Positions 1 through 6,084 of a DNA stretch of 8,084 nt are shown here, one piece after another. A program made the translations under genes and the position numbers. Each line of letters begins with the position of its first letter. The stretch's first letter is position 1. Under the pieces are notes generated by a model. The model was given only the letters and a program-made list of their open reading frames with translations, was not told the origin of the DNA and did no database searches. The DNA is from Actinomycetes bacterium (lineage in GTDB: Bacteria > Actinomycetota > Acidimicrobiia > Acidimicrobiales > Microtrichaceae), in the NCBI GenBank assembly GCA_023392475.1, contig JAEVZA010000142.1, positions 1-8,084 on the forward strand. The letters run 5' to 3'.

Positions 1-1
1 C

Positions 2-787
2 CGCAGCACCGCGGCCGCCTGCCGGGCCGCGTCCCGCCTCCGCCGGGCGTGGCGCAGCGAGGCCGTGGCCCTCACCCGCGCCGAGCTGGGGGTGGTGCTG
101 GACGCGGTCGGCGAGCCACCCGTCTCCGTCCCGGCGCGGGCCGTGGACGAGGCCGACGCGTGCGGCGCGGGCGACCGGTTCGCCGGCGTGCTGGCCGTCG
201 CTCTCGGCGGGGGCGAGCCGCTCACCGACGCGGTCCTGCGAGCGGTCGACCAGGCCGCGGCGTTCGTCCACCGTGGCGTGCACGGGCACCTGGCGGCACC
301 GACGCCGATCGACGAGGCGGACCACGTGGCAGCCGTCTCCGTGGCGGCACGCGTGCACGAGCGCGGCGGCGTGGTCGTCGCCGCCGGCGGGTGCTTCGAC
401 CTCCTCCACACCGGCCACGTCGCGCTGCTCGAGCGCGCCCGCTCGCTCGGCGATGCGCTCGTCGTGTGCCTCAACTCCGACCGCTCGGTGCGGCTGCTCA
501 AGGGCGACGGTCGGCCGGTCGTCGGCGAGCGCGACCGCGCTGCGATGCTGCGGGCGCTGCGGTGCGTCGACGCCGTGGCGCTGTTCGACGCCCCCACGCC
601 GATCCCCCTCCTCGAACGGGTCCGCCCGGACGTCTTCGTGAAGGGCGCCGACTACGCCGGGACGTCGATCCCGGAGGCGGCGGCGATGGAGTCGTGGGGT
701 GGCCGCGTCGCCACCGTGCCGCTCGTGCCGGGGCGCTCGACCACGCGGTTCCTCCAGGAGGTGCGCCTTGAGCGCACGACTGCCTGA
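2..787 (+). CDS. hldE: HldE/RfaE-like bifunctional heptose kinase / nucleotidyltransferase, 5' end cut off
   Basis: The 3' part of a two-domain enzyme; the reading frame is open to the left edge, so the true start lies outside the window and the GTG at 65 is internal. The first part is the end of a PfkB/ribokinase-fold sugar kinase: the signature DACGAGDRFAG has its catalytic Asp at 173-175. From about base 370 it becomes a cytidylyltransferase-fold domain with GGCFDLLHTGH (HxGH nucleotide-binding motif at 407-418), LNSDRSVRLLKG, RPDVFVKGADY and the terminal GRSTTRFLQEV, all in the order found in RfaE/HldE. In known pathways this protein phosphorylates heptose 7-phosphate at C1 and then makes ADP-heptose (some relatives use other nucleotides) in the cytoplasm. 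The following reductase gene starts inside its 3' end, so the two are probably co-transcribed. Sugar and nucleotide specificity cannot be read from the sequence. Family assignment is firm; gene symbol by family. Confidence 0.88.
   Translation, partial: RSTAAACRAASRLRRAWRSEAVALTRAELGVVLDAVGEPPVSVPARAVDEADACGAGDRFAGVLAVALGGGEPLTDAVLRAVDQAAAFVHRGVHGHLAAPTPIDEADHVAAVSVAARVHERGGVVVAAGGCFDLLHTGHVALLERARSLGDALVVCLNSDRSVRLLKGDGRPVVGERDRAAMLRALRCVDAVALFDAPTPIPLLERVRPDVFVKGADYAGTSIPEAAAMESWGGRVATVPLVPGRSTTRFLQEVRLERTTA
756..761 (+). promoter_or_regulatory. Ribosome binding site that fixes the TTG start of the reductase
   Basis: AGGAGG lies inside the last codons of hldE with six bases before the TTG at 768. 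No comparable site precedes the other in-frame start candidate at 699, so this element decides the start of the downstream reductase. Confidence 0.8.
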
Positions 788-1460
788 CCTGCACCTCGTC
801 ACCGGCGGCTCCAGCGGTCTCGGGGCGGCGGTCGCCGAGCGGCTCGCGGACCGAGGCGACCACGTGCTCGTGCTCGACCGACGGCGACCCGACGACGGCC
901 TGCCGTGGATCGAGGTGGACCTCGCCGAGCCCGCCTCGGTCGACGCCGCCATGCTCGACGTGCTGGACCGCACCGAGCACATCGACGGGGTGGTCTACGC
1001 GGCCGGCGTCGACGCGTGCGGCGAGCTCGACGAGGTGGACGGCACCGCGTGGGACCGGGTCGTCGCCGTCAACCTGCTCGGGGCGGCACGCGTCGTGCGC
1101 CACGCGCTGCCCGCACTGCGGGAACGCCACGGTGTGGTGGTGACGGTGGCCTCCACCCTCGCACTTCGGGCGCTCCCCGCCGCCACGGCGTACTGCGCGT
1201 CGAAGGCGGGGATCCTCGCGTTCACGCGCGCGCTCGCCGCCGAGGAGCAGGGCCGGGTGCGGGTGACCTGCGTGGTGCCCGGCGGCATGGCGACCTCCTT
1301 CTTCGACGGCCGGCCGGAGCGGTTCGCACCGGGCCCCGAGGCGGTCCTCAACGACCCGTCCGACGTCGCCGCGGCGATCCTCTTCGCGATGGAGCAGCCG
1401 GCCGGGTGCGAGGTCCGAGAGCTCGTCGTGTGCCCGTCGGTGGAGCCGTCCTGGCCCTGA
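768..1460 (+). CDS. Classical short-chain dehydrogenase/reductase (SDR), 230 aa
   Basis: NAD(P)-dependent oxidoreductase of the classical SDR family. The N-terminal Rossmann glycine motif TGGSSGLG is at residues 12-19, VYAAG replaces the usual NNAG, and the catalytic tetrad is visible as N102, S129, Y142 and K146 (YCASK), with the normal Ser-to-Tyr spacing. The C-terminal VPGGMATSFF matches the PG motif after the active site. Length fits classical SDRs such as 3-oxoacyl-ACP reductases and is too short for an extended SDR like the HldD epimerase. The TTG start is chosen because an ideal AGGAGG precedes it and the protein then begins just before the first beta strand; a start at 699 would add 23 residues without SDR character. 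It overlaps hldE by 20 bases, implying translational coupling and a role in the same sugar pathway, but the substrate is unknown. Confidence 0.88.
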   Translation: MSARLPDLHLVTGGSSGLGAAVAERLADRGDHVLVLDRRRPDDGLPWIEVDLAEPASVDAAMLDVLDRTEHIDGVVYAAGVDACGELDEVDGTAWDRVVAVNLLGAARVVRHALPALRERHGVVVTVASTLALRALPAATAYCASKAGILAFTRALAAEEQGRVRVTCVVPGGMATSFFDGRPERFAPGPEAVLNDPSDVAAAILFAMEQPAGCEVRELVVCPSVEPSWP

Positions 1461-1492
1461 CGGCTGCCCCGATCCCCTCTCCCGACCCGTTC

Positions 1493-1517
1493 CGTTGAGC
1501 GCACGGAGCGCTCAGCG
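1493..1517. terminator. Hairpin between convergent operons, possible bidirectional terminator
   Basis: A 10-bp stem (bases 1493-1502 with 1508-1517, one G-T wobble) closes a five-base loop, ACGGA. It lies 32 bases after the reductase stop and contains the stop codon (1512-1514) of the opposing glycosyltransferase. No T-tract follows on either strand, as is common in high-GC actinobacteria. A competing pairing exists: 1494-1503 is also a perfect 10-base reverse complement of 1523-1532. Termination is inferred from position and stem strength only. Confidence 0.55.
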
Positions 1518-2507
1518 CACCATGCGCTCAACAGAACCGTTCGTGGCGACCGGACGGTGCCTGGAGACGGCTGCACGGAGCACGCGGTCCCAGTCCCGGA
1601 CGAACCGGTCGATGCCGAAGCGCGCCACCGCCGTGCGACGGGCGCCCTCCCCCAGGCACCCGGCGAGCTCGGCGTCGGACAGCACCAGCCGGAGCGACGC
1701 CTCGACCTGTGTCGGATCGGTCGACACGAACCCGGAGACGCCGTCCTCCACGACGTCCGACAGCTCCGTCGTGGCGAACCCGACGACCGGCATGCCGATG
1801 AGCATGGCCTCGCAGATCGACATGTTGAGGCTCGTCCACCGGATCGGTGAGAGCAGCACCCGGTACCGCGACGCGAAGGCCGCCACCTCCAAGGGCGGCA
1901 CCTCCCCGAGCCCCCCGACCGCTTCGCTCCCCATGCCGATCAGGTCGACCGGCAGGCGCCGCGCGAGGTCCTCGTACAGGTCGAACCCGACGCGCCGACC
2001 GCGCCGAGGCATCTCGTTCACGATCACGAGGGCCCGTTCCAGCTCGCCGGTCCAGCGCACGCCGCGCGGCTCGGGCAGGCCGTGCTCGACGACCGTCGTC
2101 GGCACGTCGCCGCAGTCCCACATCAGGCGGTTGAAGTGCGTCACGTGGACGATCGAGGCGTGCGGGTCGTCCACCGGGTGCCGCTCGTCGACCGGCGACC
2201 GCCGGGGCGGGTCGTGCTCCACCGCGACCTGCGGCAGCGCCCGCTGCGCGTCGGACAGCAGCTCGTGGCGGTCGACCGTCCAGTTGCGGTGCGTCTGGTG
2301 GAGCACGAGGTCGACCTCGGTGCGGGTCACCTCCTCGGCCGGCACCTCGAGGACGTTGGCCGGCCAGTCGAAGTCACCGGCACGACCGCCGTACCCCGGC
2401 TCGCCGTCACCGCGGACGGGCAGGACGATGTCGTGCGGGAGGTGTGCGAGCGAGCGGAGGTACGTGCCGTGCACGTGCCACGTCAGGACGCGGAGCCGGC
2501 CGCTCAC
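1512..2507 (-). CDS. Glycosyltransferase, family-4-like (GT-B fold), 331 aa
   Basis: Probable retaining glycosyltransferase of the GT4 kind, moving a sugar from a nucleotide donor to a glycan or lipid acceptor at the cytoplasmic membrane face. The N-terminal half begins with a short strand (RLRVLTWHVHGTYL) and has no obvious signal peptide. The C-terminal donor half carries YRVLLSPIRWTSLNMSICEAM (split here as SPIRW, then SLNMSICEAM with E233) followed by GMPVVGFATTELSDVVEDGVSGF, the typical GT4 layout. The residue eight before E233 is Thr, so the first Glu of the usual EX7E motif seems absent. The GTG start at 2507-2505 overlaps the stop of the upstream family-9 gene as GTGA; no good ribosome site precedes it, so reinitiation after the upstream gene is likely. 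Acceptor and donor are unknown. Confidence 0.82.
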   Translation of the reverse strand: MSGRLRVLTWHVHGTYLRSLAHLPHDIVLPVRGDGEPGYGGRAGDFDWPANVLEVPAEEVTRTEVDLVLHQTHRNWTVDRHELLSDAQRALPQVAVEHDPPRRSPVDERHPVDDPHASIVHVTHFNRLMWDCGDVPTTVVEHGLPEPRGVRWTGELERALVIVNEMPRRGRRVGFDLYEDLARRLPVDLIGMGSEAVGGLGEVPPLEVAAFASRYRVLLSPIRWTSLNMSICEAMLIGMPVVGFATTELSDVVEDGVSGFVSTDPTQVEASLRLVLSDAELAGCLGEGARRTAVARFGIDRFVRDWDRVLRAAVSRHRPVATNGSVERMVR

Positions 2508-3499
2508 CGCGCGGGCCCGACGGTCGGCAGCACCCGCCCGAGTCGCTGGGCGACGAGCGCCGCCACCTCGTCGGCGTGGGCGACCCGATCCTCGCCGCCG
2601 ACCACGACGTGGCGGTACCGGTCGAGCGGTGCCCAGCGCCGCACCTCGCTCCCGCTCCACACCACCACGCTCGGGGTGCCCACCGCGACCGCGACGTGCG
2701 AGGGGCCCGAGTCGTTGCACACGCAGAGGCACCCCTCCGCGACGACTGCGGCGAGGACCCCCACGCTGGTGCGCCCCGACAGGTCGAGCGGAGGCACGAC
2801 CGAGCGATCGACGACGGCGGCGCAGGTGGGCCCGTCCGCGGACGAGCCCACCAGCACCACCGGGACGCCGAGCGCGGACACCTCGTCGATGACGCGCACG
2901 AACCCGTCGACGGACCAGCGCCGGTCGTCCTGCGACGCACCGGGGGCGACGACAACGTACGGTCGCTGGCCCAGGCCCACGAGCGCCCGGCCGGCGGTCC
3001 GGTCGTCGGACCCGACGGGCAGCTGCGGCGTCGGACCGAGCGGCTCGGCCCCGGCGGCGAGCGCCACGTCGAGGCACCGACCGACCTCGTGCGTCGACCG
3101 GAGGGGCGCCTCGATGTCCGGCTCGAACCCGCCCGGTGCACGCGGCGCGACGACGATCCCGTCGCCGAGGAGGCGGCTGTACGCGTTGGACCGGCTGCCG
3201 TCGCCGTGCATCTGGAGGATCAGGTCGGGGTCGCCCTCGCTCACCTCGCTGAGCGCGCACAGCACGTCGAGCGTCGGACCGGGCCGGGCGTGCAGCCCGG
3301 CCAGTGGGGGCACGTCCACGTAGTCGTCCAACAGGAGCGGGAGGTGGCCGAGCATCCATCGGTGGGCCTCGAGCCCCACGAGGACGATGCGCGCCGCGGG
3401 GAAGCCGGCGCGCAGCGCCTCGAGCGCCGGGATCGCGCACACCATGTCGCCCAGTCCGGGCAGCGCTCGGAACACCGCGATGCGCTCGGCGCGGGGCAT
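2504..3499 (-). CDS. Glycosyltransferase family 9, heptosyltransferase-like, 331 aa
   Basis: GT-B enzyme of the ADP-heptose:LPS heptosyltransferase family, expected to transfer heptose (or a similar sugar) from a nucleotide donor. The N-terminus has the family pattern RIAVFRALPGLGDMVCAIPALEAL, the middle VVVAPGASQDDRRW opens the donor domain, and NDSGPSH (residues 262-268, with D263 and H268) is the family-9 donor-binding motif, followed by VAVGTPSVVVWSG. The ATG at 3499 is preferred because family homology starts about six residues later and it lies about 50 bases after the predicted promoter. A GTG at 3547 is possible; the in-frame ATG at 3580 falls inside the promoter's -35 element and is unlikely. 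It is the first gene of a pair with the family-4-like enzyme. An HldE-like donor maker lies in the opposing operon, supporting, not proving, heptose as substrate. Confidence 0.85.
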   Translation of the reverse strand: MPRAERIAVFRALPGLGDMVCAIPALEALRAGFPAARIVLVGLEAHRWMLGHLPLLLDDYVDVPPLAGLHARPGPTLDVLCALSEVSEGDPDLILQMHGDGSRSNAYSRLLGDGIVVAPRAPGGFEPDIEAPLRSTHEVGRCLDVALAAGAEPLGPTPQLPVGSDDRTAGRALVGLGQRPYVVVAPGASQDDRRWSVDGFVRVIDEVSALGVPVVLVGSSADGPTCAAVVDRSVVPPLDLSGRTSVGVLAAVVAEGCLCVCNDSGPSHVAVAVGTPSVVVWSGSEVRRWAPLDRYRHVVVGGEDRVAHADEVAALVAQRLGRVLPTVGPAR

Positions 3500-3558
3500 G
3501 GCCGTCGCCCGATCGGTGGCGATCGTGGCGGTGGCGGGGCCGGACACGCGCCCGGCCC

Positions 3559-3583
3559 TACCCGACGACGCGAGCGGCATGAC
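3559..3583 (-). promoter_or_regulatory. SigB/SigF-type promoter of the glycosyltransferase pair
   Basis: On the minus strand GTCAT (3583-3579), 15 bases, then GGGTA (3563-3559). Transcription would start near 3551, about 50 bases before the family-9 ATG. The -35 element is identical in sequence and spacing to that upstream of the alcohol dehydrogenase. GGGTA is the -10 core of actinobacterial SigB/SigF promoters; activity is inferred. Confidence 0.55.
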
Positions 3584-3584
3584 G

Positions 3585-3609
3585 GTTCTACGGCGGCACC
3601 GTCGGGTTA
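3585..3609 (+). promoter_or_regulatory. SigB/SigF-like promoter of the patatin gene
   Basis: GTTCT (3585-3589), 15 bases, then GGTTA (3605-3609). The -10 differs from GGGTA at one base, making this the weakest of the four sites. The predicted start near 3617 leaves a leader of about 36 bases. It is back to back with the minus-strand promoter: the two -35 elements are separated by a single base. Confidence 0.4.
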
Positions 3610-3652
3610 CGGGAGAGCCACCACGGACGGCGGATCGGAACGAGGAGCGAGC

Positions 3653-4633
3653 ATGCGGGTCGCGTTGGTGCTGGGCGGTGGTGGCGTGGTCGGCGCCGCC
3701 TACCACGCGGGGGTGCTGGCGGCGCTCGACGTCGACCTCGGGTGGGACGCGCGGGACGCCGACGTCATCGTGGGCACCTCCGCCGGGGCGCTGGTGGGCG
3801 CGCTGCTCGCCACCGGCACCGGGCCGCAGGACCTCGCCCTCGCGACGATCGGCCGGGCGGACCGGATGGCGGCCGAGCCCGCGCTCCGCCTCCTCGTCGA
3901 CCGTCCGGAGCTCCCGTCCTTCGGGTGGTCGGACATCGCCCGCCGCCCGCACCTCCCCTCCGCCGCACTGCTCCGAGCTGCGGCGGCGCCCTTCGGGGGC
4001 GTCCCCCGGCTCAGCGCGGCGCTGACGATGATCGGCGATGGGCACCGCGACCTCGCGCCCGACCTCGCCGGTCTCGACGCCCTGGCCACCGACTGGCCCG
4101 AGGCCCTCCGCACCGTCGCCGTCGACCGCTCGAGCGCGCAGCGCGTCGTGTTCGGCCCCGATCGGCCCGCCCCGCTGTCCGCCGCCGTCGCCGCCTCCGC
4201 CGCCGTTCCCGGTTACTTCCGACCGGTGCCCATCGACGACGGCATCTACATCGACGGCGGGGCGTGGTCGCCGACGAACGTCGACGTGGTCGCGGCGCTC
4301 GACCCCGTGCCCGACCTGGTGGTGGTGTCGTCGCCGATGTCCTCGGCCGTCACGCGGCTGGGCGCCGACCTGCCGGTGCGACGGTGGTGCCGCGGCCGGC
4401 TCCACGCAGAGGTCGACGAGCTGCGGCGACTCGGGACCAAGGTGCTGGTGCTCGAACCGGGCCGCTCGGTCCTCGCCCACATGGCGTTCGACCTCATGTC
4501 CGGGGCGGCGCTGCGGGAGATCGTGCGGGAGGCCGTGCTCGGCGTCGGCCGGCGCCTGCTCGACCCGTCGATCGCGCCGGTGGCGGCCCGCCTCCGCTCG
4601 GCCGGCCGCCGGCCGCAGCAGCCCGTCGCCTGA
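3653..4633 (+). CDS. Patatin-like phospholipase family protein, 326 aa
   Basis: Lipid acyl hydrolase with the Ser-Asp dyad of the patatin family (RssA-like). The N-terminal glycine loop GGGGVVG (residues 8-14) forms the oxyanion hole, GTSAG (41-45) carries nucleophile S43, and DGG (201-203) carries the catalytic Asp, in the standard order and spacing. The usual basic residue of the GGGxR/KG loop is replaced by Val. There is no signal peptide or clear membrane segment, so it is probably cytoplasmic or membrane-peripheral. The ATG is preceded by GAGGAG with a five-base gap; the frame stays open far upstream only because it lies antisense to the glycosyltransferases. It is transcribed alone, divergent from the glycosyltransferase pair, from its own predicted promoter. 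Likely role is membrane lipid turnover; the real substrate is unknown. Confidence 0.88.
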   Translation: MRVALVLGGGGVVGAAYHAGVLAALDVDLGWDARDADVIVGTSAGALVGALLATGTGPQDLALATIGRADRMAAEPALRLLVDRPELPSFGWSDIARRPHLPSAALLRAAAAPFGGVPRLSAALTMIGDGHRDLAPDLAGLDALATDWPEALRTVAVDRSSAQRVVFGPDRPAPLSAAVAASAAVPGYFRPVPIDDGIYIDGGAWSPTNVDVVAALDPVPDLVVVSSPMSSAVTRLGADLPVRRWCRGRLHAEVDELRRLGTKVLVLEPGRSVLAHMAFDLMSGAALREIVREAVLGVGRRLLDPSIAPVAARLRSAGRRPQQPVA

Positions 4634-4664
4634 CCTGAGCCCGCACCCGTCCGCGGCCCCCGTT

Positions 4665-4715
4665 CGTTCTGATGACGTTCCGCGCTGCTGGACGACACGA
4701 CGAATCGTCAGAACG
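4665..4715. repeat. Interrupted inverted repeat upstream of the alcohol dehydrogenase
   Basis: Bases 4665-4675 pair with 4705-4715 over 11 positions with one G-T wobble; the eight-base core CGTTCTGA / TCAGAACG is perfect. The arms are separated by 29 bases. It lies 32 bases after the patatin stop and ends 20 bases before the dehydrogenase -35 element, so it could be a patatin terminator or a regulator site. There is no T-tract. Confidence 0.45.
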
Positions 4716-4735
4716 TCTCCGGACCGGGGTTCGGC

Positions 4736-4760
4736 GTCATCGGCGGGCAGACGACGGGTA
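4736..4760 (+). promoter_or_regulatory. SigB/SigF-type promoter of the alcohol dehydrogenase
   Basis: GTCAT (4736-4740), 15 bases, GGGTA (4756-4760). The predicted start near 4768 leaves a leader of about 53 bases to the ATG. Same -35, spacing and -10 as the promoter of the glycosyltransferase pair. Together with the inverted repeat this accounts for most of the 187-base gap after the patatin gene. Confidence 0.55.
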
Positions 4761-4820
4761 GGCGCCATCGCACCGCGACGACCGGCGACCGGCCGACCGA
4801 CGCGAGGAAGCGGAGGAGCG

Positions 4821-6011
4821 ATGAAGGCACTGGTGTGGCACGACCGACGCGACGTGCGCTGCGAGGAGGTCCCGGACCCGAAGATCGAGGAGCCGACGGA
4901 CGCGGTGATCCGCGTCACGACGTCGGGCCTGTGCGGCTCGGACCTCCACCTCTACGAGGTGCTGGCGCCGTTCATGACCGAGGGCGACATCATCGGCCAC
5001 GAGCCGATGGGCGTCGTCGAGGAGGTCGGCGCCGAGGTCGACGGCCTCCGCCCGGGTGACCGGGTGGTGGTCCCCTTCAACATCTCGTGCGGGCACTGCT
5101 GGATGTGCGAGCAGGGGCTCATGACCCAGTGCGAGACGACCCAGGTCCACGAGCACGGCTCGGGCGCCGCGCTGTTCGGCTACACGAAGCTCTACGGCGC
5201 CGTCCCCGGCGGCCAGGCGCAGTACCTGCGCGTCCCGCAGGCCCAGTTCGGCCCCGTCGTGGTGCCCGAGGGGCCGCCCGACGACCGCTTCGTGTACCTG
5301 TCCGACGTGCTCCCGACCGCGTGGCAGGCGGTGGAGTACGCGGACATCCCGGAGGGTGGCAGCGTCGCGGTGCTCGGCCTCGGACCGATCGGCGACATGT
5401 CGACGAGGATCGCGAAGCTCCGGGGCGCCTCGACCGTCATCGGCATCGACCTGGTCCCCGAGCGACTCGCCCGGGCCGCGGCCAACGGCATCACGACGAT
5501 CGACCTCTCGCAGGAGGAGGACCTCGTCGGCGCAGTCCGCGAGCTGACCGGCGGTCGCGGCCCGGACGCCGTGATCGACGCGGTCGGCATGGAGGCGCAC
5601 GGCGATCCCGTCGGGAAGCTCGCGCACCGGATGACGTCGCTGCTGCCCGACTCGCTCACCGAGCAGCTCATGCAGCACGCCGGCATCGACCGGATGGGGG
5701 CCTTCCACACGGCGATCGACCTCGTGCGCCGCGGCGGCACGATCTCGCTCAGCGGCGTGTACGGCGGCATGGCCGACCCCCTGCCGATGCTCGTGCTCTT
5801 CGACAAGCAGGTGCAGCTGCGGATGGGTCAGGCGAACGTGAAGCGCTGGATCCCCGACCTCCTGCCACTGCTCACCGGCGCCGACGACCCCCTCGGCGTC
5901 GACCACTTCGCCACGCACCGCGTCCCGCTGGACGAGGGCCCCGCCGCCTACGAGACCTTCCAGAAGAAGCAGGACGGGGCGGTGAAGGTGCTCTTCGAGC
6001 CGTGGCGATGA
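4821..6011 (+). CDS. Zinc-dependent alcohol dehydrogenase, formaldehyde-dehydrogenase-like, 396 aa
   Basis: NAD(P)-dependent medium-chain dehydrogenase (MDR). Catalytic zinc ligands are visible as C38 in GLCGSDLH and H60-E61 in GHEPMGVVEEVG; the structural zinc lobe has C90, C93, C96 and C104. The Rossmann motif GLGPIG is followed by VIGID, whose Asp suggests NAD. Length (396 aa), the MKALVWH start, the PFNISCGHC region and the long insert after the Rossmann fold containing LMQHAGIDRMGAFHTAIDLVRRGGTI (here GIDRMGAFHTAIDLVRRGG) match the formaldehyde-dehydrogenase-like MDR subgroup rather than classical ethanol dehydrogenase. GGAGGAG stands just before the ATG. It is a single-gene unit between predicted stress-type promoters. 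Probable job is oxidation or reduction of small alcohols or aldehydes in the cytoplasm; the true substrate, and any thiol cofactor, cannot be told. Confidence 0.88.
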   Translation: MKALVWHDRRDVRCEEVPDPKIEEPTDAVIRVTTSGLCGSDLHLYEVLAPFMTEGDIIGHEPMGVVEEVGAEVDGLRPGDRVVVPFNISCGHCWMCEQGLMTQCETTQVHEHGSGAALFGYTKLYGAVPGGQAQYLRVPQAQFGPVVVPEGPPDDRFVYLSDVLPTAWQAVEYADIPEGGSVAVLGLGPIGDMSTRIAKLRGASTVIGIDLVPERLARAAANGITTIDLSQEEDLVGAVRELTGGRGPDAVIDAVGMEAHGDPVGKLAHRMTSLLPDSLTEQLMQHAGIDRMGAFHTAIDLVRRGGTISLSGVYGGMADPLPMLVLFDKQVQLRMGQANVKRWIPDLLPLLTGADDPLGVDHFATHRVPLDEGPAAYETFQKKQDGAVKVLFEPWR

Positions 6012-6015
6012 CGAC

Positions 6016-6040
6016 GTTCTCACGACCGCGCGCTCGGGTA
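6016..6040 (+). promoter_or_regulatory. SigB/SigF-type promoter of the envelope operon
   Basis: GTTCT (6016-6020), 15 bases, GGGTA (6036-6040), in the 73-base gap after the dehydrogenase. The predicted start near 6048 leaves a leader of about 37 bases. It shares spacing and -10 core with the other sites. Confidence 0.55.
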
Positions 6041-6084
6041 GGGCGGGCGGACACCAGCAGCAGCGACCAGGGAGGCGGACCGGC

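Noticed and set aside
49..771. Arg-rich plus-strand frame overlapping hldE
   Set aside because: A shifted reading of the hldE codons with extreme Arg/Gly bias and no motif.
1495..2892. Long plus-strand frames opposite the two glycosyltransferases
   Set aside because: Arg/Ser-rich translations without any motif; the minus-strand genes carry convincing GT4-like and GT9 motifs.
2444..3652. Upstream extension of the patatin frame
   Set aside because: Antisense to the GT9 gene and without homology-like content; the ATG at 3653 has a ribosome site and directly starts the glycine loop.
4600..4614. GC palindrome near the end of the patatin gene as a terminator
   Set aside because: It lies inside codons for an Arg/Gly/Ala-rich stretch 19 bases before the stop, has no T-tract, and such palindromes arise easily at this base composition.
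3500..4918. Upstream extension of the GT9 frame on the minus strand
   Set aside because: It runs antisense through the patatin gene; family homology begins only after the ATG at 3499.
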